This document shows, piece by piece, positions 7,366-14,085 of a DNA stretch of 14,495 nucleotides. A model generated the notes under the pieces. The model was not told the origin of the DNA, ran no database searches, and saw only the letters and a list, made by a program, of their open reading frames with translations. Position 1 is the first letter of the stretch; the number at the start of each line of letters is the position of its first letter. The position numbers and the translations under genes were made by a program. Origin of the DNA: Natronohydrobacter sp. (GTDB lineage: Bacteria; Pseudomonadota; Alphaproteobacteria; Rhodobacterales; Rhodobacteraceae); NCBI GenBank assembly GCA_007116445.1, contig SKIM01000107.1:1-14495 (forward strand), in the 5' to 3' direction.

Positions 7366-8367
7366 ATGGCGACACGTTTGGCAATCAACGGATTTGGCCG
7401 TATCGGGCGACTGGTCCTGCGCGCGCTGGTCGAACAAGGGCGTGACGATCTGGAGATTGTCGCGATCAATGATCTCGGCCCGGTCGAAAGCAATGCGCAC
7501 CTGTTGCGCTTCGACTCTGTGCATGGCCGCTTCCCGACAGAGGTTCGCGTCACAGGTGATGGGCTGGATGTGGGCCGCGGCGCGATCAAGGTGACCTCGG
7601 AGCGTGACCCGGCAAACTTGCCTTGGGACGAAATTGACATCGTTCTCGAATGCACGGGGATTTTCTCCGATGCCGAGAAAGCGAAAGTGCATCTGGCGAA
7701 GGCGGGCAAGGTGCTGGTCTCCGCACCCTCGAAAGGGGCCGACAATACCATCGTTTACGGTGTGAACCACGACAGTCTGCGCGCGAGCGACCGGATCGTG
7801 TCGAACGGGTCATGCACCACGAATTGCCTCGCTCCGGTGGCGAAGGTGCTGCATGACGCTGTGGGGATCACGCGCGGATTCATGACGACGATCCACAGCT
7901 ATACGGGCGATCAGCCGACACTCGACACGATGCACAAGGACATGTATCGCGCGCGCGCAGCGGCGATGAGCATGATCCCCACCTCGACCGGAGCTGCCAA
8001 GGCTGTCGGACTGGTTCTGCCCGAGTTGAATGGCAAGCTTGACGGGGTCGCGATCCGGGTGCCGACCCCGAATGTCTCGGTCGTCGACCTGACATTCGAG
8101 GCCGCGCGCGATGTGACCGCTGAACAGATCAACGCGGCCGTGATTGCCGCTTCGCAAACTGGCCCGCTGAAGGGGATTCTGGGGGTCACGGATCAGCCAA
8201 ATGTGTCGATGGACTTCAACCACGATCCACATTCTTCGATCTTCCACCTCGATCAGACCAAAGTGCTCGACCAGCGCATGGTGCGCGTGCTGTCCTGGTA
8301 TGACAATGAGTGGGGCTTCTCGAACCGTATGCTCGATACGGCGGCCGCTCTTGCGAAAGCGGGCTGA
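7366..8367 (+). CDS. gap: Type I glyceraldehyde-3-phosphate dehydrogenase
   Basis: The product is 333 aa, the normal length. It catalyses the reversible oxidation and phosphorylation of glyceraldehyde 3-phosphate to 1,3-bisphosphoglycerate in glycolysis, the lower Entner-Doudoroff route and gluconeogenesis. The Rossmann motif GFGRIG is at 9-14, and Asp36 after the second strand (VAIND) favours NAD. The catalytic block SNGSCTTNCLAPV (146-158) contains nucleophile Cys150, and the general base His177 lies in TTIHSYTGDQ. RARAAAMSMIPTSTGAAKAV (196-215) is also canonical. The loop that helps set cofactor choice reads LDTMHKD rather than the classic LDLPHKD, so NAD versus NADP preference is not fully settled. 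The ATG has AGGGGA (7354-7359) six bases upstream. It is preceded by a triple operator-like array. No pgk or tkt gene is adjacent downstream. Confidence 0.98.
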   Translation: MATRLAINGFGRIGRLVLRALVEQGRDDLEIVAINDLGPVESNAHLLRFDSVHGRFPTEVRVTGDGLDVGRGAIKVTSERDPANLPWDEIDIVLECTGIFSDAEKAKVHLAKAGKVLVSAPSKGADNTIVYGVNHDSLRASDRIVSNGSCTTNCLAPVAKVLHDAVGITRGFMTTIHSYTGDQPTLDTMHKDMYRARAAAMSMIPTSTGAAKAVGLVLPELNGKLDGVAIRVPTPNVSVVDLTFEAARDVTAEQINAAVIAASQTGPLKGILGVTDQPNVSMDFNHDPHSSIFHLDQTKVLDQRMVRVLSWYDNEWGFSNRMLDTAAALAKAG

Positions 8368-8385
8368 GGCAATCTTGCCTTGAAC

Positions 8386-8421
8386 GCGCGGCGGTCAGGA
8401 TTCCCCATACCGCCGCCGCGC
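8386..8421. terminator. Hairpin between gap and the convergent response regulator gene
   Basis: GCGCGGCGG (8386-8394) and CCGCCGCGC (8413-8421) form a 9-bp stem with an 18-nt loop, 18 bp after the gap stop. A small AGGCAA/TTGCCT repeat (8367-8380) directly precedes it. No T run follows on either strand. It is placed to separate convergent transcripts; intrinsic termination is uncertain. Confidence 0.4.
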
Positions 8422-8487
8422 ATCTGCATCTGGTTTGGTCGTTGCGCCTTGATCAGGATGGCGGGGTCGAAGACCCACAATGCGCAT

Positions 8488-8868
8488 TCACGCGTCCTTT
8501 GAGCGACCACCCTCCTCAAGCGCATCAAAGAGAACCTGCATTTTGACCGGTTTCGCCAGAAACCCTTGAAATCCGGCCGCCGCGCATTCGGCCCTTTGCG
8601 CAGTGGTGTTATTTGCAGTCACTGCGACGATCTTGGGGGCGGCTTCCCCCAACATGGATGCGATCTTGCGCGCGGCTTCGACGCCGGTCATCCCGGGCAT
8701 GTTGATATCCATAAGCACAACGGCAGGCGATGTTTCGCTGACACATTCGATGGCCTGAGCACCGCTTTCCGCCTGGGCCACAGTGTAGCCGCGATGTTTG
8801 AGCATCTTTGACAGAACAAATCTGTTGGTCGGATCGTCATCAACGACCAGAATCGTGATTTCCGCCAT
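8488..8868 (-). CDS. Single-domain (CheY-like) response regulator
   Basis: The product is 126 aa and consists only of a receiver domain. Acidic pocket residues Asp10-Asp12 (VVDDDPTNR), phospho-acceptor Asp54 (VVLMDINMPGMTG), Thr84 (AVTANN) and Lys106 (FLAKPV) are all present, so it should accept phosphate. There is no DNA-binding or enzymatic output domain, so signalling must go through protein contact or a phosphorelay. The ATG at 8868 has GGGGA seven bases upstream and lies 13 bp after the kinase stop. A longer frame from 8898 would overlap the kinase gene and adds a tail (MKKQPERGTT) outside the fold, so I reject it. The tight spacing indicates a two-gene operon with the upstream kinase, its likely partner. 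D-I-N-M-P-G-M-T-G resembles receivers of hybrid-kinase origin. Confidence 0.93.
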   Translation of the reverse strand: MAEITILVVDDDPTNRFVLSKMLKHRGYTVAQAESGAQAIECVSETSPAVVLMDINMPGMTGVEAARKIASMLGEAAPKIVAVTANNTTAQRAECAAAGFQGFLAKPVKMQVLFDALEEGGRSKDA

Positions 8869-8881
8869 GGTCGTTCCCCGC

Positions 8882-10492
8882 TCAGGCTGCTTTTTCATGT
8901 TGCCCGGATTGGATTAAAGAACCCTCAAGACAGACTTCAAAAACGAATGTCGAGCCGGATCCAAGCGTCGTCTCAACTGTGATTGCGCCGCCCATTTCTT
9001 GCGCGAGACGTTGAGAAATCGCCAGACCCAATCCGACACCGTTGATTTTTCGCGTCGCAGAGCCGTCAACCTGGACAAAACTGTCAAAAATCCGCTCCAG
9101 ATCCGTCTGCTTGATCCCTGGGCCACTATCCGTCACTGCCAGACAGAGTTGATAGCCCTGCAGATTGGAGGTCACGATCAGATCGACGATGACCTTGCCG
9201 GCCGCTGTGAATTTAATCGCATTCCCCACGAGATTGACGGCGATCTGTCGAATCGCAAGCCGGTCGCCCAACAAGATGGTGTCGGCATCTCCACGACAGC
9301 AAAGCTCGAGCGACAAGGATTTCTCGAGTGCCGAAGGTTTGGCCAGTGTAACGACTTCATGCAAAAGAGCAGCAGGATTGAACGGGCCTGTCGTCAGCCG
9401 CATGTGCCCCGATTCAATCTGGCCAAAGGCCAGCAGGTGATCGATCATCTCAACCTGCGTCTCCGCAGAGCTGTAGGCAATCGACACCAATTCGCGCTGA
9501 TCTGGCGTCAGATCGTCCAGTTGCAGCAGTTCGAGCATCCCGACAATGCCGTTCATCGGGGTGCGCAACTCATGGCTGAGGCTGGCAATGAATTCGGATT
9601 TCATCTTGTCAGCAGCTTCAGCCGCGAGCAGCGCGCGCTCAAAGCGCTGGGCGAGGCGATCGATCATGAAGGCACCAATGCCGAGCAAGGCAAGCGCAAG
9701 CATCAGCGAAACGGCCAGTGGCATAGTCATCTTCTTCAGGGCGGCTGCGCCGGGTCGGGGGACAGGCCAGGCAATATAGCCTGCAACCTGCCCATCCGCA
9801 GCCGTGACCGGCAAGCTTTGATGATATCGACTGTCGGGCCTGTTCAGGGTAATCTCGATATCGCTCAGCAGAAACGAATTCCGCAAATCCGCTGTCGCCT
9901 CGCTACCGAGCCCGACGGCCGAGACGAAGAGTGCCGCATCCTCATCCGCATAGGCTAAGCGATCATGAGGATGGATATATCTTGCGGAAAAAACCCATAA
10001 CTTGCCATGCAAGGCAATAGCACTGCTGATCGCCTGATCGCCCGGTCGCAGATCGCGCATGGTAGCAAGATCATGTCCGGCGTGGCTGAGTGCCTCGAAC
10101 TCCGCTGCCCCGAGGGGATAAATGTCCGAATCAGACCAGCCGATCACCCTGTCCAAAGCGCCGCCAGAGATGGCGAGGGCATGAAGCAGCCCATTCTGCC
10201 CCCCGCTGATCTGGATCTTCCGGCCGATCCGATCGAAATCCTCTGCGACAACAGCATCAAAAGTATCTCGTGAGGCCGCATAGTCGTTCGTCAACCGCTC
10301 ATTACGGCTGACAACCGCATTCAGGCCGCTTTCGATCATCAGATAGGCGCTATTTCTGGCGTCGTCATCAAATTGCCGCGCGAGCCAGAACACTGAGGCA
10401 AAGACCGTCAGGATCACGATCAGGGCCGCGCTGAACGCAAGCTTGCGCAGCAACGCAGAAAAGCGGTCAAGAACAGGACGACTACCGGGCAT
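8882..10492 (-). CDS. Membrane sensor histidine kinase with CHASE4-like periplasmic region
   Basis: The product is 536 aa. Membrane segments at about 18-37 and 257-278 flank a periplasmic region of about 220 residues. Its features (a long helix after TM1, NDYAASRDTFDAV at 69-81, LHALAISGGALDRVIG at 103-118) resemble CHASE4 sensor domains, but this is tentative. A short linker leads to the dimerisation/phosphoacceptor domain with H-box SLSHELRTPMNGIVGML (304-320, His307). The ATPase domain follows with the N-box VNLVGNAIKFT (419-429), DSGPGI (455-460), the F-box FDSFVQ (469-474) and GVGLGLAIS (485-493). It should autophosphorylate and pass phosphate to the receiver protein encoded 13 bp downstream. 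There is no receiver or Hpt domain in the chain. The in-frame codon four places before the ATG is a stop, so the start is secure despite a weak ribosome site. The signal sensed is unknown. Confidence 0.95.
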   Translation of the reverse strand: MPGSRPVLDRFSALLRKLAFSAALIVILTVFASVFWLARQFDDDARNSAYLMIESGLNAVVSRNERLTNDYAASRDTFDAVVAEDFDRIGRKIQISGGQNGLLHALAISGGALDRVIGWSDSDIYPLGAAEFEALSHAGHDLATMRDLRPGDQAISSAIALHGKLWVFSARYIHPHDRLAYADEDAALFVSAVGLGSEATADLRNSFLLSDIEITLNRPDSRYHQSLPVTAADGQVAGYIAWPVPRPGAAALKKMTMPLAVSLMLALALLGIGAFMIDRLAQRFERALLAAEAADKMKSEFIASLSHELRTPMNGIVGMLELLQLDDLTPDQRELVSIAYSSAETQVEMIDHLLAFGQIESGHMRLTTGPFNPAALLHEVVTLAKPSALEKSLSLELCCRGDADTILLGDRLAIRQIAVNLVGNAIKFTAAGKVIVDLIVTSNLQGYQLCLAVTDSGPGIKQTDLERIFDSFVQVDGSATRKINGVGLGLAISQRLAQEMGGAITVETTLGSGSTFVFEVCLEGSLIQSGQHEKAA

Positions 10493-10737
10493 TAACGCGA
10501 CTCACACATGCACAGCGCGTATCTTGCTGCAGATACAGTGAACAAGCGGTAAACTTCGGCTTGATAATTTCGGTAAAATCCGATCCTTCACAATCGCTCC
10601 AGGATCCATGAACCTGACGATGCCGCTGCGCCGCAAGAGCGGTAATGCCGCCCCAAAATCGCGATCGCAGGACAGGTTGCGACGGCAGAAGCCCCATACC
10701 CACCAAGTCACGCGCGACGAAGTTGCCAGCCGCTCAA
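10493..10737. other. Intergenic region upstream of the histidine kinase gene, with an inverted repeat
   Basis: These 245 bp separate the GntR gene stop from the kinase start; both genes lie on the minus strand. GTATCT (10519-10524) and AGATAC (10531-10536) form a perfect 6-bp inverted repeat with a 6-bp centre, ending 27 bp upstream of the kinase ATG, where an operator or promoter would be expected. A weak TTGTTC (minus strand, 10545-10540) lies just beyond it. No terminator with a T run is seen for the GntR gene, and no believable small gene is present. Confidence 0.35.
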
Positions 10738-11394
10738 CTAGACTTGCAGATGACGCAACCCCTGCGTCACATCGGTGCGCAGGGCCAGCCGCAAGGCGGC
10801 ATCATCGCCCGCCCGCAGCGCCTCAATGATCAGCCGATGATGCGGCGGCGCGGTCGTGCGCCGCAACCGGGTATAAAGCGCGCGCATGGTCGGGCCGAGC
10901 TGCAACCAGACCGTTTCCAGAAGCCCCAGCATCGCGGGGCTTTGCGCGCGCAGATAAAGCGTGCGATGAAATTCCAGATTGGTACGGATATATTCCACCG
11001 GATCTTGCAGATGGATCGCGCGGGCATTGGCCTCGTTGATCGCCTCCATCCGGTCGATCAAGGCCAGATGCGCCCGTCGCAGGGCGCGGCTGCCCAGCTC
11101 AGGCTCCAGAAGCGCGCGGATCTGGGCCAGCTCCTCGATCCGGTCATTGCTCAGCTCCGGTGTCATCACGCGCCCAGAAGCCGACAGCGTCAATGCACCC
11201 TCTGCCGTCAGCCGCCGCAGCGCCTCGCGCGCGGGGGTCATGGAAACGTCGAATTGCTTGGCAATGCCGCGCAGGGTCAGCGCTTGTCCCGGTGCCAGCT
11301 CGCCATGCATCACTTGCAGACGCAAACCACGATACACCCGGTCATGGGCGGGCGCATCAGCGGGTATGGCACTGCGTGTCAAAGTCTCTGGCAT
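10738..11394 (-). CDS. GntR-family (FadR/FCD) transcriptional regulator
   Basis: The product is 218 aa. An N-terminal winged helix-turn-helix covers about 18-80 (VYRGLRLQVMHGELAPGQAL, then LRGIAKQFDVSMTPAREALR with the recognition helix at SMTPAREALR). An all-helical FCD effector domain covers about 85-210. FCD proteins usually bind a metal through an Asp/Asn-x3-His and two further His residues. Here Asn139, His143 and His186 fit, but the last His position appears as Asp208 (LRTDVTQGL), so the site may be altered. It is divergent from lldD with a 153-bp shared region, the typical arrangement of LldR-type regulators of lactate oxidation, so lldD control is a reasonable inference. The ATG has no evident ribosome site; a TGTGATCACA palindrome lies 8-17 bp upstream, where autoregulation could act. 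Confidence 0.92.
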   Translation of the reverse strand: MPETLTRSAIPADAPAHDRVYRGLRLQVMHGELAPGQALTLRGIAKQFDVSMTPAREALRRLTAEGALTLSASGRVMTPELSNDRIEELAQIRALLEPELGSRALRRAHLALIDRMEAINEANARAIHLQDPVEYIRTNLEFHRTLYLRAQSPAMLGLLETVWLQLGPTMRALYTRLRRTTAPPHHRLIIEALRAGDDAALRLALRTDVTQGLRHLQV

Positions 11395-11401
11395 GCGCGG
11401 A

Positions 11402-11411
11402 TGTGATCACA
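11402..11411. promoter_or_regulatory. Palindrome TGTGATCACA at the 5' end of the GntR gene
   Basis: This perfect 10-bp palindrome lies in the gntR-lldD divergent region, 7 bp from the GntR start codon. FadR-subfamily regulators bind short palindromes with a T-G-T/A-C-A type frame, so this is the best candidate for the regulator's own operator. An extended copy lies at 2622-2633. Confidence 0.4.
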
Positions 11412-11489
11412 AAGCCGAAGGCTGGTCAATTGAGCAGATCTCCGCAACACGGCCAAATCGCAACCGCCCGGCAGCTTTCGCACGAGTTC

Positions 11490-11526
11490 TTGCATTTATC
11501 GCAGGTTTCGGTAAATATTTTTTACC
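11490..11526 (+). promoter_or_regulatory. Candidate lldD promoter with overlapping inverted repeat
   Basis: TTGCAT (11490-11495) and TAAATA (11512-11517) are spaced by 16 bp and lie 30 bp upstream of the lldD ATG in an A/T-rich patch. A perfect inverted repeat, GGTAAA (11510-11515) and TTTACC (11521-11526) with a 5-bp centre, overlaps the -10 element, so a protein bound there would block transcription. Whether the GntR protein or another factor binds it cannot be told from sequence. Confidence 0.4.
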
Positions 11527-11547
11527 AATTCAGCCGGGGAGGAGAGC

Positions 11548-12717
11548 ATGTCAGTCATCACGAATATCGAGGATTTGCGCCGCATCTATGAACGGCGCAC
11601 GCCGCGCATGTTCTACGATTATGCTGAATCCGGTAGCTGGAGCGAACAGACCTTTCGGGAAAATATCAGCGATTTCAGACATATCAGACTGAAGCAGCGT
11701 GTGGCCGTCGATATGAGCGGGCGCAGCACCCGCAGCCAGATGATCGGCGAGGATGTTGCCATGCCGGTGGCGCTCGCGCCTGTGGGGCTGACCGGCATGC
11801 AATCAGCCGATGGCGAGATCAAGGCCGCACGCGCTGCCGAAAAATACGGCGTGCCTTTCACACTCTCCACGATGTCCATCTGCTCGATTGAGGATGTGGC
11901 ACAGCACACGACAAAACCCTTCTGGTTTCAGGTCTATACGTTGAAAGACGATGACTTCATGCGCCGCCTGTTCGAGCGCGCGCATGCCGCCAAGTGCTCG
12001 GCCATCGTGATCACAGTCGATTTGCAGGTTCTGGGCCAGCGCCACAAGGATCTGAAGAATGGCCTCTCCGCGCCGCCCAAACTGACTGCAAAATCCATTG
12101 CAAACATGATGACCAAGATCCCTTGGGGGCTGGAAATGCTCGGCACCAAGCGGCGTTTCTTCGGCAATATCGTCGGCCATGCCAAGGGCGTGACGGATCC
12201 CTCGTCGCTCTCGACCTGGACCGCCGAGGCTTTCGACCCTGCGCTCGACTGGAACCGGATCGCACAATTCAAGGAATGGTGGGGCGGCAAAGTCATCATC
12301 AAGGGCATCATGGAACCCGAAGATGCGCGTCGCGCCGCCGAGATCGGCGCCGATGCGATTGTCGTGTCAAACCATGGCGGCCGCCAGCTAGATGGCGCCG
12401 TCAGTTCGATCCGCATGCTGCCTTCGATCCTCGATGCCGTGGGCGACCATGTCGAGGTGCATCTCGATAGTGGCATCCGCTCGGGCCAGGATGTGCTCAA
12501 GGCGCTGGCACTGGGCGCGAAAGCCACCTATATCGGGCGCGCCTTCACCTACGGGCTGGGCGCGATGGGTGAAGCGGGCGTTACCAAGGCGCTCGAGATC
12601 ATCCACAAGGAGCTCGACACCACCATGGCGCTTTGTGGCGAGACTGATATCCATAACCTTGGACCGCACAATCTTTACGTTCCGCAAGGTTTCGGCGATC
12701 CCACGATCCTGCTGTGA
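11548..12717 (+). CDS. lldD: FMN-dependent L-lactate dehydrogenase (alpha-hydroxy-acid oxidase family)
   Basis: The product is 389 aa, a normal length. The family has a TIM-barrel that binds FMN and oxidises L-2-hydroxyacids; LldD converts L-lactate to pyruvate and passes electrons to quinone at the inner membrane. Seen here are RRIYERRTPRMFYDYAESGS (11-30, with the substrate-binding Tyr region), the FMN-contact segment ALAPVGLTG (75-83), FWFQVY (125-130), ITVDLQVLGQR (155-165), Lys252 in IIKGIM, and the catalytic block SNHGGRQLDGA (274-284) with base His276 and Arg279. HLDSGIRSGQDVLKAL and YIGRAF close the phosphate site. A strong GGGAGG ribosome site ends 5 bp before the ATG. The divergent GntR/FCD gene supports a lactate role, although no lactate permease is adjacent. 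Glycolate or mandelate dehydrogenase activity cannot be excluded by sequence alone. Confidence 0.92.
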   Translation: MSVITNIEDLRRIYERRTPRMFYDYAESGSWSEQTFRENISDFRHIRLKQRVAVDMSGRSTRSQMIGEDVAMPVALAPVGLTGMQSADGEIKAARAAEKYGVPFTLSTMSICSIEDVAQHTTKPFWFQVYTLKDDDFMRRLFERAHAAKCSAIVITVDLQVLGQRHKDLKNGLSAPPKLTAKSIANMMTKIPWGLEMLGTKRRFFGNIVGHAKGVTDPSSLSTWTAEAFDPALDWNRIAQFKEWWGGKVIIKGIMEPEDARRAAEIGADAIVVSNHGGRQLDGAVSSIRMLPSILDAVGDHVEVHLDSGIRSGQDVLKALALGAKATYIGRAFTYGLGAMGEAGVTKALEIIHKELDTTMALCGETDIHNLGPHNLYVPQGFGDPTILL

Positions 12718-12729
12718 CTTCATCCTTGC

Positions 12730-12766
12730 AAAAATATCCTCGGGGGTGAATTGGCGCTTGCGCCAA
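12730..12766 (+). repeat. A/T-G block plus short hairpin, possible family-wide intergenic element
   Basis: AAAAATATCCTCGGGGG (12730-12746) is followed by a 7-bp stem, TTGGCGC/GCGCCAA (12751-12766), and then by a full terminator. From memory, similar AAAATATCCTCGGGGG stretches recur after genes in Rhodobacteraceae genomes. It occurs once in this window, so the repeat status is not shown here. Confidence 0.35.
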
Positions 12767-12768
12767 GA

Positions 12769-12793
12769 GGGGGCGGAAGCCCCCTTTTCTTTC
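12769..12793 (+). terminator. Intrinsic terminator of lldD
   Basis: GGGGGC (12769-12774) and GCCCCC (12779-12784) form a 6-bp GC stem with a GGAA loop, followed at once by TTTTCTTTC. This is a textbook intrinsic terminator 51 bp after the lldD stop, and it separates lldD from rplY. A CTATAG (12807-12812) downstream may be the rplY -10 element, but its -35 partner is poor. Confidence 0.8.
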
Positions 12794-12876
12794 TCCCGAT
12801 TCTCCCCTATAGCGCCCTCTCCACACGGCCCGCACCCTTGGAGGCGGGCTGTTCAACTTGTGCAAAGGAATATCAA

Positions 12877-13491
12877 ATGGCTGGTGAGATCCCGGATCTT
12901 GTAGCCGAGGTACGCACGGGGACAGGCAAGGGGGCCGCCCGTCAAGCTCGTCGTGAGCATCTCGTACCCGGAATCGTCTACGGTGGGGGCGCCGACCCCC
13001 TGCCTGTCAACTTCAAATACAACTATCTGATTGCGAAACTGAAAGCAGGCCGCTTTCTTTCGACCCTCTTCAACCTGAAAGTCGAAGGTCAGGAAGATGT
13101 GCGCGTGATCTGCCGCGGCGTGCAGCGCGATGTGGTCAAGGGTCTGCCGACCCATGTCGACCTGATGCGTCTGCGGCGCACCAGCCGGATCAACCTGTTC
13201 ATCCCGGTTGAATTCATCAACCGCGACTCCTGCGTGGGTCTGAAGCGCGGTGGTACGCTGACCGTCGTGCGCCCGGAAGTCGAATTGAATGTGGTCGCGG
13301 GCGATATCCCGGAAAAGCTGGTGGTTGATCTCGAAGGCTATGCCATCGGTGACACGATCACGATTTCGGCAATCACCCTGCCTGCAGGCACCAAGCCCAC
13401 GATCGACCGGGATTTCGTGATCGCCAACATCGCGGCTCCGCGTGCGCTGGCCGCCGCCGATGATGAAGAGACCGAAGCCACAGAAGAGTGA
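12877..13491 (+). CDS. rplY: Ribosomal protein bL25 (CTC/TL5 type)
   Basis: The product is 204 aa, the size of the long two-domain CTC form found in alphaproteobacteria rather than the short E. coli form (about 94 aa). The N-terminal L25 domain (about 7-95) starts with LVAEVRTGTGKGAARQARRE and continues through VPGIVYGG, a 5S rRNA-binding beta-barrel. The C-terminal TL5-type domain covers about 100-190 (INLFIPVEFINRDSCVGLKR, then a GGTLTVVRPEVEL segment), and an acidic tail ends in ATEE. The protein binds 5S rRNA in the 50S central protuberance. The ATG at 12877 has AAAGGA seven bases upstream. A longer frame beginning at 12751 would run through the lldD terminator, so it is not used. A strong terminator follows. 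The pth gene lies downstream on the same strand beyond the convergent small gene. Confidence 0.96.
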   Translation: MAGEIPDLVAEVRTGTGKGAARQARREHLVPGIVYGGGADPLPVNFKYNYLIAKLKAGRFLSTLFNLKVEGQEDVRVICRGVQRDVVKGLPTHVDLMRLRRTSRINLFIPVEFINRDSCVGLKRGGTLTVVRPEVELNVVAGDIPEKLVVDLEGYAIGDTITISAITLPAGTKPTIDRDFVIANIAAPRALAAADDEETEATEE

Positions 13492-13513
13492 TCTTCGACA
13501 CTGGTCAACACTT

Positions 13514-13545
13514 GGGGGTATCCGGCATGCGGATGCCCCCTTTTT
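13514..13545 (+). terminator. Intrinsic terminator of rplY
   Basis: GGGGGTATCCG (13514-13524) and CGGATGCCCCC (13530-13540) form an 11-bp stem with one G-T pair and a 5-nt loop, followed by TTTTT. It lies 22 bp after the rplY stop and abuts the stop codon of the convergent gene. On the minus strand the stem lacks a T run, so it chiefly ends rplY. Confidence 0.88.
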
Positions 13546-13865
13546 CATTCCGACGGCGTGATGCGCTGAACAGAGTCATAGAATTCCAGCACCGGCGGTC
13601 CCAGATAAATGCCATCATGCGACCGCACCCCTTTGTGCGAACCGCGGAAATTCTGTGACTTTGCCCAGGCCTCGAAAGCGTCCTTGTCGCGCCAGAGGGT
13701 ATGGGACAGATAGACTGTCGCCTCGGCATCGCTCGTGCCGCGAAACAGATGAAACTCCACGAATCCGTCCAGTTCGGGCAGCTTGCTCTCGCGCGAGGTC
13801 CAGATCTCCTCGAAGGCCGCTTCCTGACCCGGGCGCACCCGAAACCGATTTATTGTCAGATACAT
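13545..13865 (-). CDS. IsdG/ABM-family small protein, candidate heme-degrading monooxygenase
   Basis: The product is 106 aa, forming one dimeric ferredoxin-like ABM fold by family. Such genes are often labelled antibiotic biosynthesis monooxygenase. Here the residues that define IsdG/IsdI heme monooxygenases are present at matching positions: Asn6 (TINRFRVRPG), Trp67 (FEAWAKS) and His77 (NFRGSHKGVRS). Staphylococcal IsdG has Asn7, Trp67 and His77, with a similar W-x-K-S-x-x-F-x-x-x-H-K-x-V-R-S run. IsdG-type enzymes open heme to release iron; alphaproteobacterial relatives (HmuQ/HmuD) are known. No heme transport or Fur-regulated gene is adjacent, so heme use is inferred only from residues. 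AGGAG (13871-13875 on the complement) lies six bases before the ATG. The gene is convergent with rplY and divergent from pth. Confidence 0.82.
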   Translation of the reverse strand: MYLTINRFRVRPGQEAAFEEIWTSRESKLPELDGFVEFHLFRGTSDAEATVYLSHTLWRDKDAFEAWAKSQNFRGSHKGVRSHDGIYLGPPVLEFYDSVQRITPSE

Positions 13866-14028
13866 CCGCGCTCCTGTCTTCAGTTATGCCTGCACTTCGG
13901 GCCAACGCACATGATCGCACGCCCTTTGCCACGCGCCCGCCAAAGATCACGAACGCCATTTTTGTCCTGATCCTGTCGCTGCCGCGCAGGGCAGTCTAAA
14001 GAGCACTGCGCCAGATGCAAGCAAGTGC

Positions 14029-14057
14029 TTTTCACCCCTTCCAGTCTTCTCTATGCT
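14029..14057 (+). promoter_or_regulatory. Candidate pth promoter
   Basis: TTTTCA (14029-14034) and TATGCT (14052-14057), each matching four of six sigma-70 consensus bases, are separated by 17 bp and end 28 bp before the pth ATG. The remainder of the 13866-14085 gap shows no gene and only short stems such as GCAGT/ACTGC near 13991-14009. Confidence 0.4.
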
Positions 14058-14085
14058 CGGCTCAGACAGGATTTCGGGGCGTGAG

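Noticed and set aside
8869..8898. Ten-residue longer start for the response regulator
   Set aside because: It overlaps the kinase coding end and lies outside the receiver fold. The ATG at 8868 has GGGGA at proper spacing.
10482..10706. 74-aa minus-strand frame spanning the gap before the kinase
   Set aside because: It has no ribosome site, no recognisable family and a Cys/Arg-rich random-like composition, and it overlaps the kinase start.
12751..12876. 42-residue N-terminal extension of L25 from a non-ATG start
   Set aside because: It would translate through the lldD terminator. L25 homology begins right after the ATG at 12877, which has a good ribosome site.
13615..13999. 114-aa frames on both strands around the IsdG-like gene
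   Set aside because: They are shifted-frame shadows of the 106-aa gene, which has both a strong ribosome site and a clear family match.
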